In this document: positions 26,833 through 34,997 of the stretch, in pieces
Layout: each line of letters starts with the position of its first letter
How positions within the stretch are numbered: position 1 is the stretch's first letter
Source: an uncultured Hungatella sp.
GTDB lineage: Bacteria > Bacillota > Clostridia > Lachnospirales > Lachnospiraceae
DNA length: 55,647 nt
NCBI GenBank assembly: GCA_947066955.1
Contig: CAMTAF010000008.1
Coordinates: 1-55,647, forward strand
Direction: 5' to 3'
The notes under the pieces: model-generated
Seen by the model: the letters and a program-made list of their open reading frames with translations, nothing else
Told to the model about the DNA's origin: nothing
Database searches by the model: none
Position numbers and translations under genes: made by a program

Positions 26833-27909
26833 ATGAATAAAAAAATATTGATATTTATACTTGGCTTGCTGATTATATCAGGTTGTCAGGAGAAAGAGAT
26901 AGTGCGGCTTGGTATATCTATAGGATCCTCCCCCTATGATACGGCAATGGAGTATTATAAAGAAGGGGATTATGAGGAGGCTATAGAAATATATAAAGAA
27001 ATATTAACTGATATAGAAAAAGGAGTGGCGGAAGGCGGGATTGATGAGTATTGGGTAAAGGGCATGATAGCAAGGTCATACTTGGAGATAAATGAGTATG
27101 ATTTCGCAAAGCCATATATAGAAGAAGCAATAACGGGATATATGGATTATCAGGAGACAGGAGAAGGGTATGCTTTTATTTGTCAAACAGAGGGTATTTA
27201 TTTTAAACAAACAGGGCAGTATGAGAAAGCAATAGAGAGCCTTGAAAAATCTATAGAGTATACAGACGAGAAAAATGACCATTCCGTCAGAGGCTACATA
27301 GAAATGGGGTTTGTTTATGAGTATTTAAATGAAGAAAATAAACAGCTTGATTGTTACAAAAAAGCACTGAACCATGCTGAGAAAATAAAGGATTATGTGG
27401 ACTTATATCAAATATACACATTTTTGGGAATTTATTATGCGGAGAGGGGAGATGTAGAAAAAGGAGAAGAGATGTTCTATAAAAGTTTAGATAGTGCCGA
27501 AAAAGCATGGGGAAAAGAATCAGCAGGAGTTGCGGATGTGTATCATAGTTTAGCGGCAAATTTTAATCTAAAGGGACAATATGAAGAGGCAATTCAATGT
27601 TCGGAAAGGGCATTAACTATTTATTTAAATTTGGAGAAAAAAGTATATAGTAAAAAGATAGCTTCTTTGTATAATAATCTGGGAATTTTTTATTTAAAAC
27701 TGGAACAAGAAGAAACTGCTATGACAATGATGAGAAAATCTTATGAGATAGTAAAAGAAAATCAAGAAAAAAAGAATATATCTGAGTTTTATGAAAATGT
27801 GCTGAGTGTAAATATAAAGGCTTTATATGATAAGACAGCAGCTGATGAAATAGAATATGATGAATGGTTCAAACAGAATTTTGAATCATATGAAGGCGTA
27901 GTAGAGTGA
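26833..27909 (+). CDS. TPR-repeat lipoprotein 2
   Basis: 358 residues, a paralogue of the preceding gene. The signal peptide MNKKILIFILGLLIISGC has the lipobox LIISGC. TPR units include YEEAIEIYKEILTDIEKG, YEKAIESLEKSIEYTDEKND, YEEAIQCSERALTIY. The C-terminus carries the shared LYDKTAADEIEYDEWFKQNFES motif. The 148-bp gap before it starts like the leaders of copies 1 and 4 (ATGGAAAATAAAACAGG) and then diverges. AAAAGG precedes the start. Confidence 0.85.
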   Translation: MNKKILIFILGLLIISGCQEKEIVRLGISIGSSPYDTAMEYYKEGDYEEAIEIYKEILTDIEKGVAEGGIDEYWVKGMIARSYLEINEYDFAKPYIEEAITGYMDYQETGEGYAFICQTEGIYFKQTGQYEKAIESLEKSIEYTDEKNDHSVRGYIEMGFVYEYLNEENKQLDCYKKALNHAEKIKDYVDLYQIYTFLGIYYAERGDVEKGEEMFYKSLDSAEKAWGKESAGVADVYHSLAANFNLKGQYEEAIQCSERALTIYLNLEKKVYSKKIASLYNNLGIFYLKLEQEETAMTMMRKSYEIVKENQEKKNISEFYENVLSVNIKALYDKTAADEIEYDEWFKQNFESYEGVVE

Positions 27910-27958
27910 TTTTAGAAGGAGCAATGTGGAATGGGGAATCTGGAAGGAATAAAAGAGT

Positions 27959-29047
27959 ATGAATAAGAGAATATGGCCATTATTAATAATTATATTGATT
28001 ATATCGGGCTGTAAGAAAGAAATGACTATAGGGTTTTATCTTCCGGCAGGAACAGAAGAAGGGGAAACACCATATGAGATGGCTATGAACTATTATGAAA
28101 AAAGGGATTTCAAAAACGCCATAAATTCTTTTGAAAGAGTTCTAGCTGATATGGAAATAGGGTTGACAGAAAAGGGAATCAATGAATTTTGGATTAAAGG
28201 AATGATAGGAAGAACGTATCTGGAAATGAGTGAATATGATCTTGCGGGAGGCTATATAGAAGACGCGATAGAGGGATATAAAGAAAATAAAGAGACAGGA
28301 AGAGGGTATGCGATTATTGCTCAGACAGAAGGGATTTATTTTAGAAACATTGGAGAAATAGAAAAGGCGATACAGAGCCTGGAAGAATCTATAAAATATA
28401 CAGATTTAGAAGATGATAATTCGGTAAGAAGTTATATAGAATTAGGATCATGCTATGAGGAAATAGGTGAGGAAGAAAAGCAGGTAGAGTGTTATCAAAA
28501 AGCCATGGAACATGGTGAGAAACAAGGGGATTACGCTGCATTGACACAGCTATATAATAGCTGGGGCATTTATTACGCAGAAAGGGGAGATACACAAAAA
28601 GGGGAAGAGCTGTTCAAAAAAAGCCTTGAATGTGCACGCAGCGTGTGGGGGGAGGAGTCTGCCGGAGTTGCGAATGTATATCAAAAGTTAGCGTCAAACT
28701 GTAACTTGGAAGGACGATATGAAGAGGCAATCCAATATTCAGAAAAAGCACTGCATATTTTTGAAAATATTGCGGGCCATTATGAGAGAGATATAGCATC
28801 TATATATAATAATATGGGATGTCTAAATATGGAATTGGATGATGATGACACGGCTTTATTAATGATGAGAAGGTCATATGAGATTGTAAAAGAGAGCAAT
28901 GGAGAAGATAAAGATATGTCCAGGTTTTATGAGAATGTATTAAGTGTGAATATAAAAGATTTATATAACAAGACGGCGGCTGACCAAGAAGAATATGGGG
29001 AATGGTTTGAACAGAATTTTGAATCCTATGTAGAGGATACAGAATAG
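27959..29047 (+). CDS. TPR-repeat lipoprotein 3
   Basis: 362 residues, third paralogue. The signal peptide MNKRIWPLLIIILIISGC has the lipobox LIISGC. TPR units include FKNAINSFERVLADMEIG, IEKAIQSLEESIKYTDLEDD and YEEAIQYSEKALHIFEN. The C-terminal motif differs slightly (LYNKTAADQEEYGEWFEQNFESY), making it the most diverged copy at this end. Only 49 bp separate it from copy 2, with a short remnant of the leader ORF ending in KEYE. Confidence 0.85.
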   Translation: MNKRIWPLLIIILIISGCKKEMTIGFYLPAGTEEGETPYEMAMNYYEKRDFKNAINSFERVLADMEIGLTEKGINEFWIKGMIGRTYLEMSEYDLAGGYIEDAIEGYKENKETGRGYAIIAQTEGIYFRNIGEIEKAIQSLEESIKYTDLEDDNSVRSYIELGSCYEEIGEEEKQVECYQKAMEHGEKQGDYAALTQLYNSWGIYYAERGDTQKGEELFKKSLECARSVWGEESAGVANVYQKLASNCNLEGRYEEAIQYSEKALHIFENIAGHYERDIASIYNNMGCLNMELDDDDTALLMMRRSYEIVKESNGEDKDMSRFYENVLSVNIKDLYNKTAADQEEYGEWFEQNFESYVEDTE

Positions 29048-29053
29048 CCTGAT

Positions 29054-29143
29054 ATGGAAAATAAAACAGGTGGGATGGGAATACCAGAAGGAGAGCAAAC
29101 AAAAGTAAATTCCGCAAAAGAAGGAATAAAGGAATATGAGTAA
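29054..29143 (+). CDS. Possible 29-codon ORF overlapping TPR lipoprotein 4 start
   Basis: This is the second full copy of the leader ORF (MENKTGGMGIPEGEQ...KEGIKEYE), with the same 8-base overlap with the lipoprotein start. It differs from the copy before lipoprotein 1 by four bases. The same doubts about translation apply. Confidence 0.25.
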   Translation: MENKTGGMGIPEGEQTKVNSAKEGIKEYE

Positions 29144-30323
29144 AAAAGTATTGTTATTAATATTATGTCTATTAGCGATATCAGGCTGCCAAAGGGAAAA
29201 GGAAGTGATAATTCAGATATCTCTAGAACGGCCTCTTTATGATTTTGCAAAAATATATTATGTTATGAATAAAAGAATACTATTAATCCTGGTGAGTATG
29301 TTGATCATAGCAGGTTGCCAGAAGAAAGAGACAGTACAATTCGGTATAGTACTTGGGCCTTCTCCTTATGATATCGCAAAAGAATACTATGAAGAAGGAG
29401 ATTATGAGAACGCCATAATAACATATAAAAAAATACTATCAGATATACAAAAAGGCATAGCGGAAGGAGGACTCAATGAGTATTGGACAAAATGTATGAT
29501 GGCGAGATCATATCTGGAGATAGGCGAGTATGACTTAGCGGGATCCTATATAGAGGAAGCAGCTGCTGGATATAGGGAGTACGGGGAGACAGGGCAGGGA
29601 TATGATTTTATCTGTCTAACAGAGGGAACATATTTTCAAGAAACAGAACAGTATAAGAAAACGATCCAAAGCTTTGAGGAATCTATCAAATATATGGATT
29701 CCGAAGATGACTGGTCTGTGATTAGTTATATAAGGTTAGGACAGTGTTATGAGAGTATGGGAGAAGAGGAAGAGCAGATAGAGTGTTATAAAAAAGCGTT
29801 AGAATATAGTAAAGAAAGAAATGATTACGTGGATATGGCGGACATCTATAGTGTCTTGGGAATTTACCACGCACAGAGAGGCGATACAGATAAGGAGGAG
29901 GAGTTGTTAAAAAAAAGCCTTGAGTACGCAAAAAAAGCATGGGGAGAAGAGTCCGATGGAGTTGCGGGTATATATCAATATCTGGCATCAAATTGTAACT
30001 TGAAAAAAGAGTACCAAGAAGCAATTCGGTATTCAGAAAGAGCCTTAAATATTTATTTAAATTCCGAAAACGTTGATAATCAAAGAGATATAGCTTCTCT
30101 ATATAATAATATTGGATTTTTTAATTTAAAATTAGGAAATACAAATGATGCCTTGTCAATGATGGAAAAATCTTATGAGATAGTAAAAGAAAATCAAGAA
30201 AAAAAGAATATATCTGAATTTTATGAAAATGTGCTGAGTGTAAATATAAAGGCCTTATATGATAAGACAGCAGCTGATGAAATAGGATATGATGAATGGT
30301 TCAAGCAGAATTTTGAATCATAG
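29136..30323 (+). CDS. TPR-repeat lipoprotein 4, chimeric with two tandem lipoprotein signal peptides
   Basis: 395 residues. The first 43 codons copy the N-terminus of lipoprotein 1 (MSKKVLLLILCLLAISGCQR, then SLERPLYDFAKIYY). They are fused in frame to a second, complete lipoprotein start (MNKRILLILVSMLIIAGC, Met44, lipobox Cys61), then a TPR array such as YENAIITYKKILSDIQKG and YQEAIRYSERALNIY. The C-terminal ~50 residues are nearly identical to copy 2. Met44 has no ribosome site, while the upstream start has one, so the fused precursor is probably what is translated. Recombination between paralogues explains the fusion. Confidence 0.8.
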   Translation: MSKKVLLLILCLLAISGCQREKEVIIQISLERPLYDFAKIYYVMNKRILLILVSMLIIAGCQKKETVQFGIVLGPSPYDIAKEYYEEGDYENAIITYKKILSDIQKGIAEGGLNEYWTKCMMARSYLEIGEYDLAGSYIEEAAAGYREYGETGQGYDFICLTEGTYFQETEQYKKTIQSFEESIKYMDSEDDWSVISYIRLGQCYESMGEEEEQIECYKKALEYSKERNDYVDMADIYSVLGIYHAQRGDTDKEEELLKKSLEYAKKAWGEESDGVAGIYQYLASNCNLKKEYQEAIRYSERALNIYLNSENVDNQRDIASLYNNIGFFNLKLGNTNDALSMMEKSYEIVKENQEKKNISEFYENVLSVNIKALYDKTAADEIGYDEWFKQNFES

Positions 30324-30398
30324 GAGGAATCAGCGATGTCAATTTCAAAAATCGATTATTGAAAACAGGCAAATTCTAAGAAATTCCCGCTTTCAGGG

Positions 30399-30428
30399 TT
30401 TCCATTCTTTTCCTAAATCCATTATAAT
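30399..30428 (+). promoter_or_regulatory. Promoter of ABC exporter gene 3
   Basis: TTTCCA (30399-30404), an 18-bp spacer and a perfect TATAAT (30423-30428) lie about 90 bp before the gene. Between lipoprotein 4 and this promoter a well-placed AGGAGGAAT leads only to a nine-codon frame (ATG at 30336), perhaps the stub of a lost gene. Confidence 0.5.
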
Positions 30429-30515
30429 AGTCTTGTCTGCAACAATGCCGCAGATGTACAAACACCAGAGAAAGGAGTCTTTTGAAATTTACACAAGGAG
30501 AGAATAGAGAGGCAT

Positions 30516-32042
30516 ATGAATAAAAAAATTCAGACTTACATTTGGGGAGTAAAATTAGCCTGGAAGATCGATAAGAAAATGCTTATGTATTGGGGATTTA
30601 TCAGTGTTATGATTTCTGTTTTTCCGGCATTGATTTTATTATATTATCGTGATGTTTTGTCGGTTATATCAGAATTTATGAAAAAGGAGACCAGTGACGA
30701 TTTCTTTGCCGCAATATCAAGGTGCGGATCCCTGATAGATTTGACAAGCTCAAGCTGTGCTCTGCTGGGAAGCATTGTTTCTATCACATCGATTCTTGTG
30801 GTAGCAGCTGTCGTGTCTCCGCTTATCTGTATTTTCGCGTTAAGTTATGTTATCTTTGTGTTGGGCGTCAATGTCATGGCCTCTGAACGTGTAAGAGTAG
30901 TTTGGAAGGAATTGAGGGAACATCTGCGCAAGGCGGATTATATTAGAAATTTGGTTCAAGAAGGCGATACCGCAAAAGAAGTCCGCATTTTTCATAACGT
31001 TGATATGCTGAAAGCCAGTTGGGAGGCAGCGCGGGGCAAAGCAGATAAAATGAAATTACAGCAGACGGTATGGACCGCGAGGATTAATCTGATCTGTCAG
31101 GCAGGCTATTATATTTTTTTGATAATTATTATGGGAGCATCGCTGCTGAGACTCAGCGAAGGAATTATAAAGCCGGATATTTTGCTGATGCTTTTTACGT
31201 TGGGAACACAGATTGGGGAAAATGCAGAAAAAATCCCATATGCCTATCAGCGTCTGGATTACGGCATTTATGGGCTGGAACTTCAAAAAAGCTTTTTTGA
31301 ACAGACTCCGTCAGCAGCGCCGGAGACAGAGGCTTTGAAAACGGAGGCGCCTGCAGATGAGGAGGTTTGCTTCCAGGCAGAACATGTATCTTTCTCGTAT
31401 CCCGGAGGAAAGAAAGTATTGGACGATATATCTTTTTCGATCAATCGGGGAGAGACCATTGCTCTTGTGGGAATAAATGGAAGCGGGAAGACCACATTGC
31501 TGAAACTGCTGATGGGATTATATCATCCTGCTTCCGGAAAACTAAAATTTCAAGGAAGAAACTATGACGAGTATTGCCAGGGATATCTTATCAAGAAGGT
31601 AGGTTCATTCTTTCAAGATTTCGCTCTGTTCCATCTGACGGTAAAGGAAAATGTGGGGTTGGGAAATATTGACTGCATGGACGATGAGAAAATGATTTGG
31701 AATGCCTTGAAGAAGGGAGGTGTTGCGGATCTTGTAGCTTCCTGGGAAAATGGAATCAATCAAAAGCTTATGAAAAATGTCTATCGTGACGGCATTATCT
31801 TATCCGGAGGAGAAAGCCAGAGGATAGCGGTCGCCAGAACACATATGAGCGACAGGGAAATTTTGATTTTTGACGAACCTGCATCTATGTTGGACCCGAT
31901 TGCGGAATTAGAGCAATTTCGGCATATCAAGGAGAAGATACAGGGTCACACCTCTATACTGGTCAGCCACCGAATCGGATTTGCGCAGTTGGCAGACCGC
32001 ATTTTCGTATTGAATCAGGGAAAGATTGCTCTGCCTCTGTAG
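30516..32042 (+). CDS. ABC exporter half-transporter 3, shortened at the C-terminus
   Basis: 508 residues against about 590 for the family. Membrane helices occupy the first ~240 residues, but a stretch around the second helix looks missing (RCGSLIDLTSSSC joins two hydrophobic segments directly). The ATPase domain keeps Walker A GINGSGKTT, signature ILSGGESQRIA, Walker B LIFDEPASMLD and the H loop LVSHRIGF, then stops abruptly after FVLNQGKIALPL, where homologues continue for ~40 residues. The stop lies at a junction with the headless next gene, so a deletion probably fused the two. Function is doubtful. Confidence 0.75.
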   Translation: MNKKIQTYIWGVKLAWKIDKKMLMYWGFISVMISVFPALILLYYRDVLSVISEFMKKETSDDFFAAISRCGSLIDLTSSSCALLGSIVSITSILVVAAVVSPLICIFALSYVIFVLGVNVMASERVRVVWKELREHLRKADYIRNLVQEGDTAKEVRIFHNVDMLKASWEAARGKADKMKLQQTVWTARINLICQAGYYIFLIIIMGASLLRLSEGIIKPDILLMLFTLGTQIGENAEKIPYAYQRLDYGIYGLELQKSFFEQTPSAAPETEALKTEAPADEEVCFQAEHVSFSYPGGKKVLDDISFSINRGETIALVGINGSGKTTLLKLLMGLYHPASGKLKFQGRNYDEYCQGYLIKKVGSFFQDFALFHLTVKENVGLGNIDCMDDEKMIWNALKKGGVADLVASWENGINQKLMKNVYRDGIILSGGESQRIAVARTHMSDREILIFDEPASMLDPIAELEQFRHIKEKIQGHTSILVSHRIGFAQLADRIFVLNQGKIALPL

Positions 32043-32043
32043 A

Positions 32044-33522
32044 GTACAAATACATAGAGAATGAAAATAATTATCAGAAAAAACTGACATTTATAGAACA
32101 ATATGGGGCGGAAAGAGTGGCCGGAAGCATGAATATAACGGTAGATATGCTCCATTATTTTGTGACATTTGTGACAGTAACTTTGTCTATGATTGTGATC
32201 GACTGGCGTTTGCCGATAATCCTTTTGATAACATGCATTCCCGCGGTATTGATTTCCCATGCCCAGAATGACGAAAACTATCGGTATAATACAAAGACTA
32301 TGAAAGAAGCCGCCATGTCTGTCCATCTTTTTTACATAGCAGCCGGAGCTCAGAACCACTGTAAATCAATGAATACTGTGCGGTTTACAAGATCATATCC
32401 CTGGATAAAGAAAAAATGGAGAGAAGTTTCCGATGATTTTATAGAGAAGAAAAAGAAAATCTCAAAGAAATACCTTTTATGGAACATAATTGCTGATTGT
32501 CTGCGAAATGGAGTTTACCTGGCCGTGCTTTTAATTGTCGCCCGAAGACTATATCAGAATCCGGATTTGGGTCTCGGCGTTTTCACGTCTGTCTATTTAT
32601 TGTCAAGACAGCTGCAAAATACAGCCGGAAATATGCTGATCAGCGGAAGCACGCTGATCGGGGACATTCCATATATCAGAGATTTTCTTGAATTACAGAA
32701 AATTCCAAAAGAGCCCCAGGAAGAAACGGATACGCAAATTCAAAATGCGGAAATAGTATGTGACCATGTGAGTTTTTCTTATCCGAATGCGAAAAAAGAG
32801 GCGCTTCATGATATAAATGTGGTGATCCGCCAAGGAGAAAAAATCGCGATTGTAGGCCATAATGGTTCTGGAAAGTCCACGTTTGTGAATCTTTTATGCG
32901 GCATGTACGAACCGACGAGCGGAAAAATGACAATTGACGGTAGACGGATTTACGACATCCTGCAGTCTGCCCGCGATATAATTTCAGTAGTTTTCCAGAA
33001 CTTTGGACGGTACGAGACTTCTCTGCGGACTAATATTACAATAGGGGACATAAAAAGAAAATCACAGATGAAGAGATTTTGTCGTTGGTCGAGAAAACCG
33101 GTGCCAGCCAGATTATTGAGGCGCAGCCGTCAGGTTTGGATGAAGAGGTTGGGTCTTTCAGCGAAAAAGGCAATGATTTATCTGGAGGGAAGTGGCAGAA
33201 GATTGCGCTGACGAGAGCGCTGCTCCGAAAGAAAAGCCGGATTATCATATTAGATGAGCCTACAGCAGCCCTTGACCCGGTTGCGGAGGCAAATTTATAT
33301 CAGGATTTTGCGGAGCTGACAGGCGATAAGACTACTTTATTGATTTCCCACAGATTAGGATTTTCTACAGTCGCGGACCATATTTTGGTATTCGAAGACG
33401 GCAGGATTGTGGAAGACGGGAGCCATAAGGAGTTGATGAAGATGCGGGGAGTTTATGCTAAACTTTATGAAGCGCAAGCTGTGTGGTATAAAGATGGTAT
33501 AAAAACCATCGTCAAACATTGA
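32044..33522 (+). pseudogene. ABC exporter half-transporter 4, N-terminally deleted and frameshifted
   Basis: The frame is open from the stop of the previous gene (EYKYIENENNYQKKLTFIEQYG...) and starts in the middle of a membrane domain; the first ~100-150 codons are absent. The ATPase domain has Walker A GHNGSGKST and Q loop VVFQNFGRY. At about 33054-33062, in an A-rich run, the frame shifts. The continuation KITDEEILSLVEKTGASQII, signature DLSGGKWQKIA, Walker B IIILDEPTAALD and H loop LISHRLGF lies in another frame that ends at 33522. The two frames together would make one normal C-terminal half. Confidence 0.8.
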
Positions 33523-33523
33523 G

Positions 33524-34070
33524 AACGCGACTTCTCTTTTTGTCTCTGTTTTGCCGCGGTTTTCCCCGCGGTTCTCTCCCTCGGCGATGCCTGCGTCATA
33601 AACGTAGTCGTGTGGGAAAATAAGTACCCTTCCGCCCATGTCGGCAACTCCTTTCCTAATATTATCTTCTTTCGCCGCTATATAATTAAGCAGCATTTCA
33701 ATAAGCACTTTCAATTCTGCCAGCAACTGGCTTAATCGTTTCTTGTCCTCATTAATTTGACGCAGTGACTTCTCGTATTTCATGATGTAATAAGGAAGAA
33801 GGCACAACAGCCGTTTAATGAAGATCTCCTCCAGTCCATATTGCTGTACCTTTATGACAGGCGTTTTATAATCAACCGTTTTACCATCGGGAAAATGAAT
33901 ATGAACCGTGAGAAGATCAGGAGTTGGCTGGGTGTGCCTGAGGTAGAGGACACAGGATTCCCCCGTCGATCAGGGGAATCAGTAAATGAGGCATTCGATC
34001 CACAATGGTTCCGTCATATGTCGTCATAAGGAGTATTATACTCCAACAGTTGTATGTCCTGATTGCTCAT
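33524..34070 (-). pseudogene. Rpn/PD-(D/E)XK nuclease-family transposase remnant
   Basis: Reading the minus strand from an ATG at 34070 with an AAAGG site, the N-terminus MSNQDIQLLEYNTPYDD is typical of Rpn-like recombination-promoting nucleases. It then jumps, near 34025, into a late part of the protein (TYDGTIVDRMPHLLIPLIDGG), so the catalytic core is deleted. A one-base loss in the C run at 33960-33964 shifts the frame to ESCVLYLRHTQPTPDLL, HFPDGKTVDY, VIKVQQYGLEEIFIKRLLC, LPYYIMKYEKS and the Gly/Glu-rich tail. The tail ends at the 3' end of the ABC pseudogene. The gene is clearly dead. Confidence 0.7.
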
Positions 34071-34090
34071 GATATTTTATCCTTTTTTTA

Positions 34091-34126
34091 AGGTATCGGC
34101 ACGCGCCGTTGCGCGTGCCGATACCT
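34091..34126. repeat. Perfect 16-bp inverted repeat
   Basis: AGGTATCGGCACGCGC and GCGCGTGCCGATACCT are perfect reverse complements around a CGTT loop. The right arm matches the end of the dispersed element at 17480-17570 (CGCGTGCCGATACC). It lies between two pseudogenes and may mark an insertion or recombination end. Confidence 0.7.
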
Positions 34127-34246
34127 GATTAGGTTGTAACAGTTCAGATAGGTCTGCGCACTTGCTGCGCTGACCATACGAAAACATAGTGGCCGGATGG
34201 CATCGCCCCATCGCGCAGCGATTTTTATGGCAGATGTCGTAACAGT

Positions 34247-34785
34247 TCAAGGGTCATCTGAACTGTTACTTTGCGTTTTCGGTTCCATGAATTTATATTT
34301 GCCCCGGCCCAGCCCGACAGCTGCCTCAATTAAGCCAACTTCTTTAAGCTTCTTTATCATTTTACCAGCCGAGGAAGGTGCTGAATTACAGATTCGTATA
34401 ATGTCCAAACGCGAGAAGGCTCTTTTGTATTCAAAGTTGTCAAATAGCGCAAGTGCCTTTTCTTTCGTGGGCGCATTGATCTTAAGATCAGAAAGGGAGA
34501 GTTCAAACGCTACCTTTTCCTGCTCAAACGCTACTTTTTCTATTTCAATAGCCACCTTTTCACTTGCTCCATAATTCAAATTATATAGCGTAACTTGAAA
34601 TGACGCAGCATCAGAATAGAACTTTGGCTCCAACTCTGGGCGGTAGTTATGTGCCGTATGATAGGCGTCAGTGATTTTCTTAAATCCGCTGCCTTGCCGC
34701 TCCATATAGCCTAACCGTCCGAATATGTCAGCTAAGACAGGATTGCGCCGGGTGGAGGAAATATTGGACAGATCCCTTATATAAT
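34247..34785 (-). pseudogene. Fragment of an AlbA_2/RecG-like ATP-binding protein (C-terminal part)
   Basis: The minus-strand frame reads RDLSNISSTRRNPVLADIF and GRLGYMERQGSGFKKITDAY, the conserved C-terminal region of predicted ATP-binding proteins with an AlbA_2 domain. It continues through YRPELEPKFYSDAASFQVTLYNLNYG to a winged-helix-like tail (KEKALALFDNFEYKRAFSRLDIIRIC). Upstream the frame hits a stop at about 34788, and the N-terminal ~300 residues are absent. The in-frame Met at 34705 lies inside a conserved motif and is not a real start. Confidence 0.65.
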
Positions 34786-34907
34786 TTTATGCCTTACATA
34801 TGACGTTCTTATGATTAGGTGTATGCTATACTCTTCCCATCAAGAGGCATTTGCCTAAGATGGCTGTTCCCACAGTGAATTCACGATATAGGAAAGAAGG
34901 GAACTAT

Positions 34908-34997
34908 ATGGTAGAATTAGACAAATGGATGGATTCCCAGGACTTTGCCAGATATCTTCTGGCCGGATTTAAAAAGAGAGGAGAGAGGTTATGTTAG
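34908..34997 (+). CDS. Small ORF (29 residues) translationally coupled to rtcB
   Basis: It begins MVELDKWMDSQDFARYLLAG after a strong GGAAAGAAGGG ribosome site. Its stop overlaps the rtcB ATG by seven bases. I do not recognise it. It could be a leader peptide that couples translation to rtcB, or the end of a shortened gene. Confidence 0.45.
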   Translation: MVELDKWMDSQDFARYLLAGFKKRGERLC

